In this document: one piece after another, positions 47,329-55,473 of the stretch
Layout: every line of letters starts with the position of its first letter
Numbering within the stretch: the stretch's first letter is position 1
Assembly: GCF_030733745.1 (NCBI RefSeq)
Contig: NZ_JASHIK010000013.1
Location: 1-64,000, forward strand
DNA: 64,000 bases
Direction of reading: 5' to 3'
Origin: Stappia sp. MMSF_3263
GTDB taxonomy: Bacteria > Pseudomonadota > Alphaproteobacteria > Rhizobiales > Stappiaceae
The notes under the pieces: model-generated
What the model was told of the DNA's origin: nothing
What the model saw: only the letters and a program-made list of their open reading frames with translations
The model's database searches: none
Program-made: the position numbers and the translations under genes

Positions 47329-47972
47329 GAATGCAGACGGGGTGGGGCATGCGGTTGGATGATGTTCGGCATGGCGGCCTGAGGCGCGCCTTCTCGGTGA
47401 TCGGCCTCTCGCTGGTGCTCGTCGTTGCCGGCTGTGCGGGATCGAGTGCGCCGGATGCCTATTACGGCCTGACCACACCGCCGGCGGCGGAGACAGGGCG
47501 TGCGGGCCGGGCTGCCCGTGTGCAAGTGCTGGTTCCCGCGCCGCGCGCGCTGCAGGCGCTCGACACGGCCTCCATCGCGGTGGTCGATACGGGGCCGGTC
47601 TATACCTATTTCCCGAAAGCCGCGTGGACCGACACGCTGCCCAAGGTGGTGCAGGCGAAGATCGTCCAGTCGCTGGAAAACACGAGGGGTCTGCGCGGTG
47701 TCGGCCTGCCGGGCGAGGGGTTGCTGATCGACTACCAGCTGCAGAGCGACCTGCGTGCCTTCGAACTGCGCATCGACGGGCAGGACCGCGCCGTCGTGGA
47801 GATGATGGTTCGCCTCGTCAACGACCGCAACGGCCGCACCAAGGCGACCCGCATCTTCCGCACGGAGGTGCCTGCGAAGAGCACCAGCGTCACCGACGCG
47901 GTGGCAGCGATGAACGCGGCCGCCGACGCGGTGCTGCGCGAGATCTCCACCTGGGTGCTGTCCAACGTTTGA
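47325..47972 (+). CDS. ABC-type transport auxiliary lipoprotein
   Basis: A 215-residue lipoprotein (PF03886-like), lipobox VVAGC with cysteine at residue 37, followed by YYGLTTPP, the hallmark start of the family (xYYxL). Such proteins (PqiC, LetC-like) act with MCE systems at the outer membrane. Its four-base overlap with mlaD and place at the operon end support that role. A hairpin follows after the stop. Confidence 0.88.
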   Translation: MRMQTGWGMRLDDVRHGGLRRAFSVIGLSLVLVVAGCAGSSAPDAYYGLTTPPAAETGRAGRAARVQVLVPAPRALQALDTASIAVVDTGPVYTYFPKAAWTDTLPKVVQAKIVQSLENTRGLRGVGLPGEGLLIDYQLQSDLRAFELRIDGQDRAVVEMMVRLVNDRNGRTKATRIFRTEVPAKSTSVTDAVAAMNAAADAVLREISTWVLSNV

Positions 47973-48019
47973 AGCTTCCGGCGTGGGGGATGCCAGAGCC
48001 GGACGCTGGCGAGGATCTT

Positions 48020-48051
48020 CCGCCGCGCCTGCCGTCCGTTTTTCGCGGCGG
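48020..48051. terminator. Hairpin between the mla operon and the convergent MFS gene
   Basis: CCGCCGCG (48020-48027) and CGCGGCGG (48044-48051) are exact complements with 16 bases between, including a T5 run in the loop. It lies in the 83-base gap between convergent genes and may limit read-through. Confidence 0.4.
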
Positions 48052-48055
48052 GTAC

Positions 48056-49381
48056 CTATTCCGCCGGGGCCGGCGCGGCGCGGCGCCAGAAGAATGTCAC
48101 CTCGTTGCCTTCGGCGGGATCGTCCGGCACCAGCCGCGCCAGGATCAGGCTGACGCAGGCCATGGCCGCGCCGATCAGGAAGACGGCGGCGGGAGAGACC
48201 AGCCAGATCAGGCCGAACAGCGCGGGAATGAACACGGCCGCGATATGGTTGATGGTGAAGGCGACGCCGGCGGTCGGGGCGATGTCGGCGGGGTCCGAGA
48301 TCTTCTGGAAATAGGTCTTCATGGCAATGGCCACGGCGAAGAAAGCGTGGTCGATGACGTAGAGCGCGCCGGCCAGATGGGCGTTGGTGACGAAGGCATA
48401 GGTCACGAAGACGCCGATCAGCCCGACATATTCCACCGTCAGTGCGGTCTTCTCGCCGACCTTGCCGATCCATGAACCGATCTTGGGCGCCAGCAGCATG
48501 TTGACCGCACCGTTCAGCAGGAACAGGCCGGCGACCTCGTGCACGTCGTAGCCGAAGCGCTCGACCATCAGGAACCCGGCGAAGACGGTGAAGATCTGCC
48601 GGCGCGCGCCGCCCATGAAGGTCAGCGCGTAATAGAGCCAGTAGCGCTTGCGCAGCACCAGCTGCTTGCGCTGGGGCACGCCTTCGCGGAATTGCGGGAA
48701 GGCGATGACGAGGAAGGCCAGAACCACCAGCGTCAGCAGTCCGGCGATCAGGAAGACGGTGGCGAAACTCAGGTTGAAGGTCTTCCACGCGACCAGGATC
48801 ATGCCGTAGGCGACCAGCTGCGCGAAGGCTCCGACCGCGAGGATCTTGCCCATGCCGGCCGCGGCCTTCTCCTTTGGCAGCCACTGCAGCGACAGCGACT
48901 GGTTCATCGTCTCGTAATAGTGGAAGCCGACCGACATGACGAAGGTGGTCATGTAGAAGCCCCATGTGCTGGGGAAGTAGCCGGTCGCGGCGACGCCGAC
49001 GCCAAGCAGTGCCAGCGACAGATAGGCGAGCGTCTGCTCGCGAAGAACCAGAAGCAGGTAGATGGCGGTGAAGGCGAGGAAGCCGGGGATCTCGCGGATC
49101 GACTGCTGGATGCCGATCTCCCGGCCCGTGAAGTCGAGCTCGTGAACCGCGAAATTGTTCATCAGGTTCCACCAGGCGGCGAAGGACAACTGCATCGCCG
49201 CCGCCATGATCATCAGCAACACCAGCGGCGAGCGCCAGCCGGTGCCCCTGGGCGCGCCGGACGGGGGCGGGGCGCCCGGGACGGCAGCGCCCGCCTCGCT
49301 TGCGGCGAAGGCCGGTATCGTCTCCACCGGTGCGATGGAGGAGGTGGTGGGGCGACGGTCTGGCATCGGGTTCATCCGCAA
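48056..49381 (-). CDS. MFS transporter
   Basis: A 441-residue carrier with a Pro/Ala-rich N-terminus of about 50 residues and about twelve hydrophobic segments. The segment FAAWWNLMNNFAVHELDFTGREIG is split here for brevity; it marks a group of MFS proteins with an extended first loop. SVGFHYYETMNQSLSLQW in TM4/5 is distinctive. Substrate unknown. It is alone on the minus strand, converging on the mla lipoprotein gene. Confidence 0.85.
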   Translation of the reverse strand: MRMNPMPDRRPTTSSIAPVETIPAFAASEAGAAVPGAPPPSGAPRGTGWRSPLVLLMIMAAAMQLSFAAWWNLMNNFAVHELDFTGREIGIQQSIREIPGFLAFTAIYLLLVLREQTLAYLSLALLGVGVAATGYFPSTWGFYMTTFVMSVGFHYYETMNQSLSLQWLPKEKAAAGMGKILAVGAFAQLVAYGMILVAWKTFNLSFATVFLIAGLLTLVVLAFLVIAFPQFREGVPQRKQLVLRKRYWLYYALTFMGGARRQIFTVFAGFLMVERFGYDVHEVAGLFLLNGAVNMLLAPKIGSWIGKVGEKTALTVEYVGLIGVFVTYAFVTNAHLAGALYVIDHAFFAVAIAMKTYFQKISDPADIAPTAGVAFTINHIAAVFIPALFGLIWLVSPAAVFLIGAAMACVSLILARLVPDDPAEGNEVTFFWRRAAPAPAE

Positions 49382-49624
49382 GAGGAGACAGGAACGGCGG
49401 TACAGTGCGCCTGCGACCGGTTGGCAACCCGGAAGGGGGTGTTGGCCAGGAGGCGCCTGCAGTACCGCGTTGCCAATCCTCTACCGCGAAAGGCCGTCTG
49501 CGTGTTATCGCCATTTTGTCAATTTATGTCGATGAGGCGACGAATGCTTGCCCCCGCCGAACCGCTCCTGAACGCGCAGGCATGGTCCGGCGGGTGCCAA
49601 CTTGTGGTTGGGGAGATGTCCTTG

Positions 49625-50842
49625 TCAGGCCCCGGCGCCCTCCGCCGCCGTGCGCGGGGTCCTGGCGTCGACGCCGGCGATGACCGTGATCGCCGCAAGC
49701 ACCAGAACGGAGCCGCTGGCGAGGAACACGCTCTGGACGCCGCTCAGGTCGAGGATCAGGCCGCCGATTGCCGCGCCAAGGGCAATGGCAAGGTTGATCG
49801 CCGCGACCAGCAGTCCGCCGGCGCTTTCCGCCTCGTCGGGCACCGAACGGGCGATCCATGCGGACCACGCCACCGGAACCGTGCCGAAGGCCAGACCCCA
49901 CAGGGCAATCAGCGTCAGGTCGATGGCGAAAGTTCCGCCGATCGTGGCCAGCAGGAAAGCCAGCACCGCAATCGTCAGCGGCATGATGGCGAGCGTCATC
50001 AGCAGCGAGCGGGCGACCAGCATGCTGCCCAGGTAGTTGCCGATGAAGTTGGCGATGCCGAACGCGAGCAGTGTCGCGGAGATTGCCGTGATGCCGATGT
50101 CGGTGACGGTCTCAAGGAAGGGGCGGATATAGGTGAAGAGCGACATGTGTCCGCCGAACACCATCAGCACGGCCAGCATGGCAAGCGCCACGCGCCTGCG
50201 TGACATAAGCTCGACCAGCATGCCGAAGCGCGCCCGGCCGCGCGAGGGCAGCGAGGGCAGTGTCGCGAACTGGAAGGCGAAGACCGCCAGGCCAAGCCCC
50301 GCCGCGCCGGCGAAGGCGACGCGCCAGCCGAACATGTCGCCGACATAGCTGCCGACAGGGGCTGCGAAGATGGTTGCGGCGGAGACGCCGGAGACCATGA
50401 TCGACAGCGCCTTGGGCACGTTGGCCTCGGGAACGAGGCGCATGACGACGGCGGTGGAAAGCGACCAGAAGCCGCCCAGCGCCGCGCCCAGCATCAGCCG
50501 GCCGACAAGCAGGATCTCGACGCTCGTCGAGAAGGCGACGACGAGGTTCGAGAGGACCAGCAGGGCGGAGAAGCCGAGCAGCACCCGGCGCCGGTCGATC
50601 GACCGGGTGAGGGCGGCGACGCTCAGGCTTGCGACGACGCCCATGGCCGCGGTCGCCGTCACGGCCTGCCCGGCGAGGCCTTCGGAGATGCCGAGGTCCT
50701 GCGCCATGTCCGTCAGGAGGCTGGCGGGCAGGAATTCCGCGCCGACGAGGCCGAAAACCCCCAGGCACATGGAAAAGACGGCGGCCCAGGCAGCCGTCAG
50801 GGTTGCCGCCGGAGTGCCGGCGGCGCTGTGTTCGCTAGTCAT
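49625..50842 (-). CDS. MFS transporter, drug:H+ antiporter-1 (AraJ/YdhP-like)
   Basis: A 405-residue carrier with twelve expected membrane segments. The motif in the loop after TM2, LTRSIDRRRVLLG, and ATIFAAPVGSYVGDMFGWR in TM5 (antiporter motif C-like) place it with DHA1 sugar/drug exporters such as AraJ. GGGGA lies six bases upstream of the ATG at 50842. It is divergent from a broken AraC-type gene, the likely original regulator. Confidence 0.88.
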   Translation of the reverse strand: MTSEHSAAGTPAATLTAAWAAVFSMCLGVFGLVGAEFLPASLLTDMAQDLGISEGLAGQAVTATAAMGVVASLSVAALTRSIDRRRVLLGFSALLVLSNLVVAFSTSVEILLVGRLMLGAALGGFWSLSTAVVMRLVPEANVPKALSIMVSGVSAATIFAAPVGSYVGDMFGWRVAFAGAAGLGLAVFAFQFATLPSLPSRGRARFGMLVELMSRRRVALAMLAVLMVFGGHMSLFTYIRPFLETVTDIGITAISATLLAFGIANFIGNYLGSMLVARSLLMTLAIMPLTIAVLAFLLATIGGTFAIDLTLIALWGLAFGTVPVAWSAWIARSVPDEAESAGGLLVAAINLAIALGAAIGGLILDLSGVQSVFLASGSVLVLAAITVIAGVDARTPRTAAEGAGA

Positions 50843-50946
50843 TGAAGTCCCCATCTTAGGAGCGAGATGGGTGATAGATGGGTGGCATTTCCGGACGATC
50901 CATGACACATATTCTGCAATCATTGATCGAAAATCCGGAAATTGCC

Positions 50947-51895
50947 ATGACCCTGACCATGTCTGCGGATCCGATCGGCGAGCTCTTGATGGGCATGCGC
51001 ATGCGCGGAGCCAGCTACGGGAAGTTGCATCTCCCGCCGCCGCTGGGAGCCGCGTTCCCGGCCTCGTCCGAAGCCCGGTTCCACTTCGTTGCCGGCGGTA
51101 CGGGGCTGCTGCGATCGCCCTCGGGAGAGCTGATGCCGCTGTCCTGCGGCGATGCGATCCTGCTGCCACGCGGCGACGAACATGCGCTTGTCTCGCGAAC
51201 GAACGCCGAGGTGCGCCCGATCGAGACCTTTCTTACCGTGCCGCTGTGTCCGGGCATGTGTTCCTTCGAGCCGGGATGCGGAAAGACCTCTCCGGACAAG
51301 GGCGTGCTGATCTTTTCCGCCGCGATGCAGTTCGAGCTCGACACGCTGCATCCGCTGATCGAACTGATGCCGTCGGTGCTGCATGTCGGGTCGATACCGG
51401 GCAAGGAGCCGGAGGTGCGGCCGCTGCTTGACGCGATGGAGCGGGAGATGTCGACGAACCGGGCCGGAACGGCCGGTATCCTGGCGCGGCTGGCCGAGGT
51501 GGTCGCCGCCTCCGTCGTGCGCAACTGGGTCGAGTGCGGGTGCGGCGATGCCAGCGGCTGGGTCGCGGCCCTGCGCGACGAGCGGCTCGGGCGGGTGCTT
51601 GCGGAGTTGCACCGGGATCCGGGGCGCGACTGGACGCTGGCGGAAATGGCGACAGCCATGGGCAGCTCCCGCTCGGTCTTTGCTGAAAGGTTCGCCGCTG
51701 CCACCGGCAGGCACCACGCCGCTGCGCTACGTGGGCGCGCTGCGCATGCGCCTGGCCGCGCAGTGGCTGTCGCGCGACCGGATGTCGATCGACCAGGTCG
51801 CCCGCCAACTCGGCTACCAGTCGCAGGCGGCCTTCAGCCGGGCCTACAAGCGCGTCACCGGCCAGCCGCCGGGCCAGGCCCGCAAGGCGCGGTGA
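50947..51895 (+). pseudogene. AraC-family regulator interrupted by a +1 frameshift
   Basis: The cupin-type N-terminal domain (RFHFVAGGTGLLRSPSGELM and on to about residue 150) and the first HTH (LAEMATAMGSSRSVFAERFA) read in one frame up to about 51708. The expected continuation TPLRYVGALRMRLAAQWLS and the second HTH (IDQVARQLGYQSQAAFSRAY) reads in the +1 frame and stops at 51895. The shift maps to AGGC at 51709-51712 (one extra base). Unshifted, the frame runs to 51912 with an Arg/Pro-rich false tail. It could be a real mutation, a sequencing error, or recoding. The start could also be 50902. It is divergent from the DHA1 transporter. Confidence 0.8.
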
Positions 51896-51908
51896 GGGGC
51901 GCACGGTC

Positions 51909-52334
51909 ATGACGATCCCTGCCGAATATTCAAACGCCTCGGTCGTGTTCGACCGGTTTCTGGAGGATGCGCGGGACCGTGCCGGCCTTGCGACCCGCAA
52001 CCAGACCTACACGATGGTCCAGGGTGTGCTCCAGGTCTTCCGGGCACGGCTTGAGCTTGAGGAGGCGATCCGCTTCGCCGGGGTGTTGCCACCGCTTCTT
52101 CGCGCGATCTTCATCGCCGACTGGGACCTGGACGCGCCAAAACGGGATTTCAGCAGCTGCGAGGAGATGACCGGCGAGGTGCAGGCCTTGCGACGGCATC
52201 ATAACTTCTCGCCCGACACCGCGATTGCCGATGTGGCAGCGGCCCTTCGCAAGCATGTCGACCAGCAGGCCTTCGACCGTGCGCTCGCGGCCCTTCCCGC
52301 AGAAGCAGCTGCGTTCTGGGCGGTGCCCGCGTGA
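51909..52334 (+). CDS. DUF2267 protein
   Basis: A 141-residue protein of the DUF2267 family: two helical repeats, with FLEDARDRAGLATRNQTYTM at the start and VQALRRHHNFSPDTAIADV later, ending in a short hydrophobic motif. Unknown function; such proteins are common near stress genes. It begins 13 bases after the AraC-type gene and converges on the transglutaminase-like gene. Confidence 0.8.
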   Translation: MTIPAEYSNASVVFDRFLEDARDRAGLATRNQTYTMVQGVLQVFRARLELEEAIRFAGVLPPLLRAIFIADWDLDAPKRDFSSCEEMTGEVQALRRHHNFSPDTAIADVAAALRKHVDQQAFDRALAALPAEAAAFWAVPA

Positions 52335-52348
52335 CCAACGGATACCCC

Positions 52349-52364
52349 GGTCGGAGTGCCGACC
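52349..52364. terminator. Hairpin between DUF2267 and the transglutaminase-like gene
   Basis: GGTCGG-AGTG-CCGACC forms a 6-bp stem in the 33-base gap of a convergent pair. No T-run, so weak. Confidence 0.35.
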
Positions 52365-52367
52365 AAC

Positions 52368-53180
52368 CTATGAGGAGACCGCTTCCTCGTAGGCCCATAC
52401 GCGGAACTCTTTCAGGACATGGGGACCGAAGGAGTTGATCAGCGGAATGTCCGCGGCATCCCGGCCGCGGGCGACGACAATCCGGCCGATCCGCGGGATG
52501 TTGTTGCGAGGGTCGAACGTGTGCCACTCACCGTCGAGAAACACCTCTATCCAGGCACTGAAATCCATCGGGTCGACCACCGGAACGCCAATGTCGCCGA
52601 GATAGCCGTTGACGTAGCGGGCAGGGATATTGAGGCATCGGCAGAATGCCAGGGCAAGGTGGGCATAGTCGCGGCAGACGCCGACGCGCTCTTCAAAGGC
52701 TTCGAAGGCCGTGCGGGTCGCTCTGGCCTGCATGTAGTCGAATTGCAGGTGCCGGTGGACGAAATCGCAGATCGCCTGCACCCGCTGCCATCCCGGTTGC
52801 AGCGACCCGAACAGGTCCCAAGCCGTCTGGCTCAGATGGTCGGTTTCGCAGTAGCGGCTGCCCATCAGGAAGACGAGGCAGTCGTCGGGCAGGTCCTCGA
52901 CCGGCATCTCGCGGGCGCCGTGCCGGATCCGGTCCGTGCGGCCACTGTCTGCGACCGTTGCATCGCTGCGGATGGTGAACGCGCCGCTTGGTGCGACCAG
53001 CCTGCGGCACCGGTTGCCGAAAAGGTCGCGATAGAGGGCCGTTGGCACGGCGGGAGAGGTGTCGAGGGTCTCCGGCACCCGGATGTCGGGGGTGCGCGCG
53101 TCCTCTATCGACATCAGGCAGACCAGCGCGGTCGGCTGCTGGCATTGCAGCCTGATCTCGTAGCCGCAGCGAATGAGCAT
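52368..53180 (-). CDS. Transglutaminase-like protein with altered triad
   Basis: A 270-residue protein of the transglutaminase/protease-like superfamily. C169 in VGVCRDYAHLALAFC is the nucleophile, and D223 in TFDPRNN the acid. The histidine, normally in HAWVEV, is replaced by serine: the motif reads DFSAWIEVF (206-214). DFSAW occurs in a rhizobial subfamily, so this is a family trait, not damage. The start at 53180 has GGAGGGAG upstream; the frame stays open into the 270-bp repeat but that part is repeat sequence. Its promoter must lie within or beyond the repeat copy B. Confidence 0.85.
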   Translation of the reverse strand: MLIRCGYEIRLQCQQPTALVCLMSIEDARTPDIRVPETLDTSPAVPTALYRDLFGNRCRRLVAPSGAFTIRSDATVADSGRTDRIRHGAREMPVEDLPDDCLVFLMGSRYCETDHLSQTAWDLFGSLQPGWQRVQAICDFVHRHLQFDYMQARATRTAFEAFEERVGVCRDYAHLALAFCRCLNIPARYVNGYLGDIGVPVVDPMDFSAWIEVFLDGEWHTFDPRNNIPRIGRIVVARGRDAADIPLINSFGPHVLKEFRVWAYEEAVSS

Positions 53181-53200
53181 GTTCGGGATCGCTCCCTCCA

Positions 53201-53470
53201 TTAGGTCGTGAACTGATAATTCTGGCGAGAAACGGTCTGCGCGAACCTGTTCGGATACAAGGAGCAAGACCGCAGGAAACCATTCGGTTTTCAAGGTTTT
53301 GCGACGCCGTTGCCGGCAGGTTCGCACAGACCCGAAGGGCGTCGGTCCGGCTTCGATCTGCGGCGTCGGACCGCTCGGCCGGGGGACTTGCCCCGGCCAT
53401 CACGCTCCTCCTGGCATATCATTGCCGGGCCAGACGCCGTTTCCGGCACAATTATGAGTCCACGACCTAG
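53201..53470. repeat. 270-bp palindrome-ended repeat, copy B
   Basis: Same length as copy A. Ends: left TTAGGTCGTGAACTGATAAT and right (reverse complement) CTAGGTCGTGGACTCATAAT, 17 of 20 identical. The nested hairpin is kept: GCAAGACC (53264-53271) pairs with GGTTTTGC (53295-53302) through one G-U pair, and the inner stem is AAACC/GGTTT (53277-53290), with different bases but the same pairing as in copy A. A GGCCGGGG/CCCCGGCC hairpin lies at 53377-53398. It occupies the gap between a six-gene operon and the transglutaminase gene; its right-end CTAG supplies the stop codon of the operon's last gene. Confidence 0.8.
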
Positions 53471-53742
53471 CGGAAGTCGGAGGCGTTCAACGTGTAGGAG
53501 GACCGGCGGCGGCTTGTGTGGATCGTGCGCGCGACGTCGTGAATGGTGGCGCGCAGCCGGTCGAAGGCCGACAGGCAGTCGGCCTGGGAGGCATCGAGGC
53601 GGGCGGTGGCGCCGCCCGCTTTCGCAAGTGCGTCGGCTTCTATGAAGAAGGGGACCTCGAACACGCCGTCATGGCCGATGAAACGCACGCCTTTGCGACC
53701 TTCGTCGAAGCTCCGGCTGGGGTTGGGAAAGCTCAATGTCAT
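53467..53742 (-). CDS. DUF1488 protein, 91 aa
   Basis: Small soluble protein of the DUF1488 family: starts TLSFPNPSRSFDEGRKGVRF, then FEVPFFIEADAL, and ends SYTLNASDF, all family hallmarks. Function unknown. GGAGG ahead of the ATG; overlaps the preceding gene by four bases. Last of six tightly packed small genes. The stop TAG lies in the terminal CTAG of repeat copy B. Confidence 0.85.
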   Translation of the reverse strand: MTLSFPNPSRSFDEGRKGVRFIGHDGVFEVPFFIEADALAKAGGATARLDASQADCLSAFDRLRATIHDVARTIHTSRRRSSYTLNASDFR

Positions 53743-54092
53743 GAGAGACCTCCGGTCCTTCGCCAGGTCGCCAGCAGGAATGCCGAAAGCCCGCGCCGCG
53801 GCTTTGCTTGCGCGGCGTGGCGATGAGCGCGGTTTCTGGTGTTGCGATCATTGAGGAACAGCATGCCGTCGGTCGCATCGGAATGACTGAGGCCGGTCAT
53901 GTTGCGGCCGTTGGACGTCGCCGGGATCCCTGTATAGACGTGATAGATTGTCCAGGTCCGGTCCTTCTCGATCCGTCTGCCGAAATGCTGGTCCATGCGG
54001 GCGGGCCGGGATGCGCCACCCTCGTTTTCCCAGATGGCGATGGCCGCCACGTTTGGCTGGCGGTCGGGCTCATGTTTCACGGTTTTCATCAT
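53739..54092 (-). CDS. Small conserved protein, 117 aa
   Basis: No function recognised. The middle DRTWTIYHVYTGIPA followed by MTGLSHSDATDGMLFLNDRN resembles a short conserved rhizobial domain; the Arg-rich C-terminus after residue 85 looks unstructured. GGAG lies upstream of the ATG at 54092, which overlaps the preceding gene by 23 bases. Confidence 0.7.
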   Translation of the reverse strand: MMKTVKHEPDRQPNVAAIAIWENEGGASRPARMDQHFGRRIEKDRTWTIYHVYTGIPATSNGRNMTGLSHSDATDGMLFLNDRNTRNRAHRHAAQAKPRRGLSAFLLATWRRTGGLS

Positions 54093-54327
54093 TGTCGTTC
54101 TCCGGTTGGCCGTGACTGTTGCTGAAAAGGCAGGAATGAAGCGCCGCGCCCCCGGCTTCGGTGATCGTCATGCCGTCCGGTCGCTGCGGCATTCCGAGCG
54201 TATCGAGCAGGCGTCCGGCGATCGCGATCGCATCGTCCCGATCCACGGCATCCACCGTCTCGCGCCCGACAACGGCATGTGCCTTGTCCGTTTTCCGGAG
54301 CCGGAAGAATTCAATCACGACTTTCAT
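54070..54327 (-). CDS. Small conserved protein, 85 aa
   Basis: Starts MKVVIEFFRLRKTDKAHAVV and contains DRDDAIAIAGRLLDTLGMPQ, a short alpha/beta fold shared with hypothetical proteins in rhizobia. Function unknown. AGGAG precedes the ATG by about seven bases. Third from the end of the small-gene operon. Confidence 0.75.
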   Translation of the reverse strand: MKVVIEFFRLRKTDKAHAVVGRETVDAVDRDDAIAIAGRLLDTLGMPQRPDGMTITEAGGAALHSCLFSNSHGQPENDNDENRET

Positions 54328-54357
54328 TGCCTGCTCCTGAAACGGCCGACCGGACCT

Positions 54358-54507
54358 TCAGGCCTTGCTCTTTTCGCGCTGGCCGGTCGAGGCCGAGATC
54401 ACCGAGAGCTTGATCCGATTGGCAAATGGCGCTTCCGGTTTGGCTTCCGTCTTCGTCTGCTTCGGTTTGCGGATTTCCCGGTTGCTACGCTTCTGTCCCT
54501 TAGCCAT
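54358..54507 (-). CDS. Very small basic protein, 49 aa
   Basis: A 49-residue Lys/Arg-rich protein beginning MAKGQKRSNREIRKPKQTKT and ending GQREKSKA. Proteins starting M(A)xGQxRSNRExxKPK recur in rhizobia; function unknown, the charge suggests nucleic-acid contact. AAAGGACG lies upstream, and it overlaps the preceding gene by eight bases. Confidence 0.75.
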   Translation of the reverse strand: MAKGQKRSNREIRKPKQTKTEAKPEAPFANRIKLSVISASTGQREKSKA

Positions 54508-54802
54508 GCCCAAACGTCCTTTCCATCAAGGTTGCCTTCGCGTTGAGGCCTGTCGTGTCGACGAGCTCCAGCTCGTCCTGGAGCGCCACCCGCTCGTGAT
54601 TTTCCTCGGCATTGCGGATCCGATACTGCGGGGCGCCGGCGGATGCCGGCATCATGCCGGTGATGCGGTAGACCTGCGTCTGTCCGGTCGTGTTGCCTAT
54701 CGCGCTTTTCAGGCGGACGGATTGCCCGACACTCAGGAGATGCTCTCCCGCATCACCCGCGGACTGGCTGGCATAGCGTTGCCGAAAACTTGCCGTGGTC
54801 AT
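54500..54802 (-). CDS. Small conserved protein, 100 aa
   Basis: Contains GQSVRLKSAIGNT and QYRIRNAEENHERVALQDEL, a beta-rich SH3-like layout seen in rhizobial hypothetical proteins. Function unknown. The ATG overlaps the upstream stop (ATGA) and has AAGGA before it. Second gene of the operon. Confidence 0.75.
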   Translation of the reverse strand: MTTASFRQRYASQSAGDAGEHLLSVGQSVRLKSAIGNTTGQTQVYRITGMMPASAGAPQYRIRNAEENHERVALQDELELVDTTGLNAKATLMERTFGHG

Positions 54803-55059
54803 TGTGGATCGTCCTTTTCACTTATGGCATCGACAGTTGCGGGATCGACCCGCACCATCTGTTGCGTTGTTGCCCTGGCGCCGATCGCCGGCAAATGGAT
54901 GAAGGTTCCGACCCTGCGCCAGGCGGTCCAGGAAAGTCCCTCGATCAACTCGTCCTCCCGGTCGATCCGGTACTCGCCGGGCGGTTGGGCGTCGGCAAAA
55001 CCGTCGAGCCGAAAAGGGGTCGGGAAGTGGAGGATGCATTGCGTGGTGCGGGTGGTCAT
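54799..55059 (-). CDS. Small conserved protein, 86 aa, first gene of the operon
   Basis: Starts TTRTTQCILHFPTPFRLDGF and contains GEYRIDREDELIEGLSWTAW, a pattern found in other rhizobial small proteins of unknown function. The start at 55059 gives the conserved N-terminus; AAGG is upstream. An AT-rich promoter-like region (55190-55340) lies upstream. Confidence 0.72.
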   Translation of the reverse strand: MTTRTTQCILHFPTPFRLDGFADAQPPGEYRIDREDELIEGLSWTAWRRVGTFIHLPAIGARATTQQMVRVDPATVDAISEKDDPQ

Positions 55060-55473
55060 CTTGTCGACCTTCAGGGTGCCCGCATGAACGAGCCCATGGC
55101 TCTCGCGGACCGGTCGGGCAAACAAGAGGTGATGGCCACGCCGATGGCAAGTTCGGCGCCGTTTTTGCGGAGTTTTCCGGGCTGTGTATTTTCTGGAATT
55201 ATCTTTTAGGTACGAGTTTTATTTTGATATTTAATTAAGTCTCAAATAAGGCGACTTTGAATATATGCGTTTATATCTGTCTTTTATTTTCAGGTTTGAT
55301 GTTTTTTAGGGCACTGGATCTGTTTTTATTTTTTCAGTCTACGGCGCACGGCTGCGTGACGCGCTGACGGAAGGACGGACAGAAGGTCCGGTCAGAGGCC
55401 TGGCGGGGGCATGGCGTGGCCAGGGCATTGCCTGTATGGTTCCGGGAACCGGCGTTCCGATACCCACGGTCCC
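55060..55473. other. AT-rich gene-free interval
   Basis: The 414 bases between the small-gene operon and the divergent AraC-type gene include a strongly AT-rich island at about 55190-55340 with several T-tracts, unlike the GC-rich surroundings. No gene or repeat seen. It must hold both promoters. Confidence 0.6.

Noticed and set aside
48056-50842. The two adjacent MFS genes as a tandem duplication
   Set aside because: Their sequences belong to different MFS groups and a 243-bp gap separates them.
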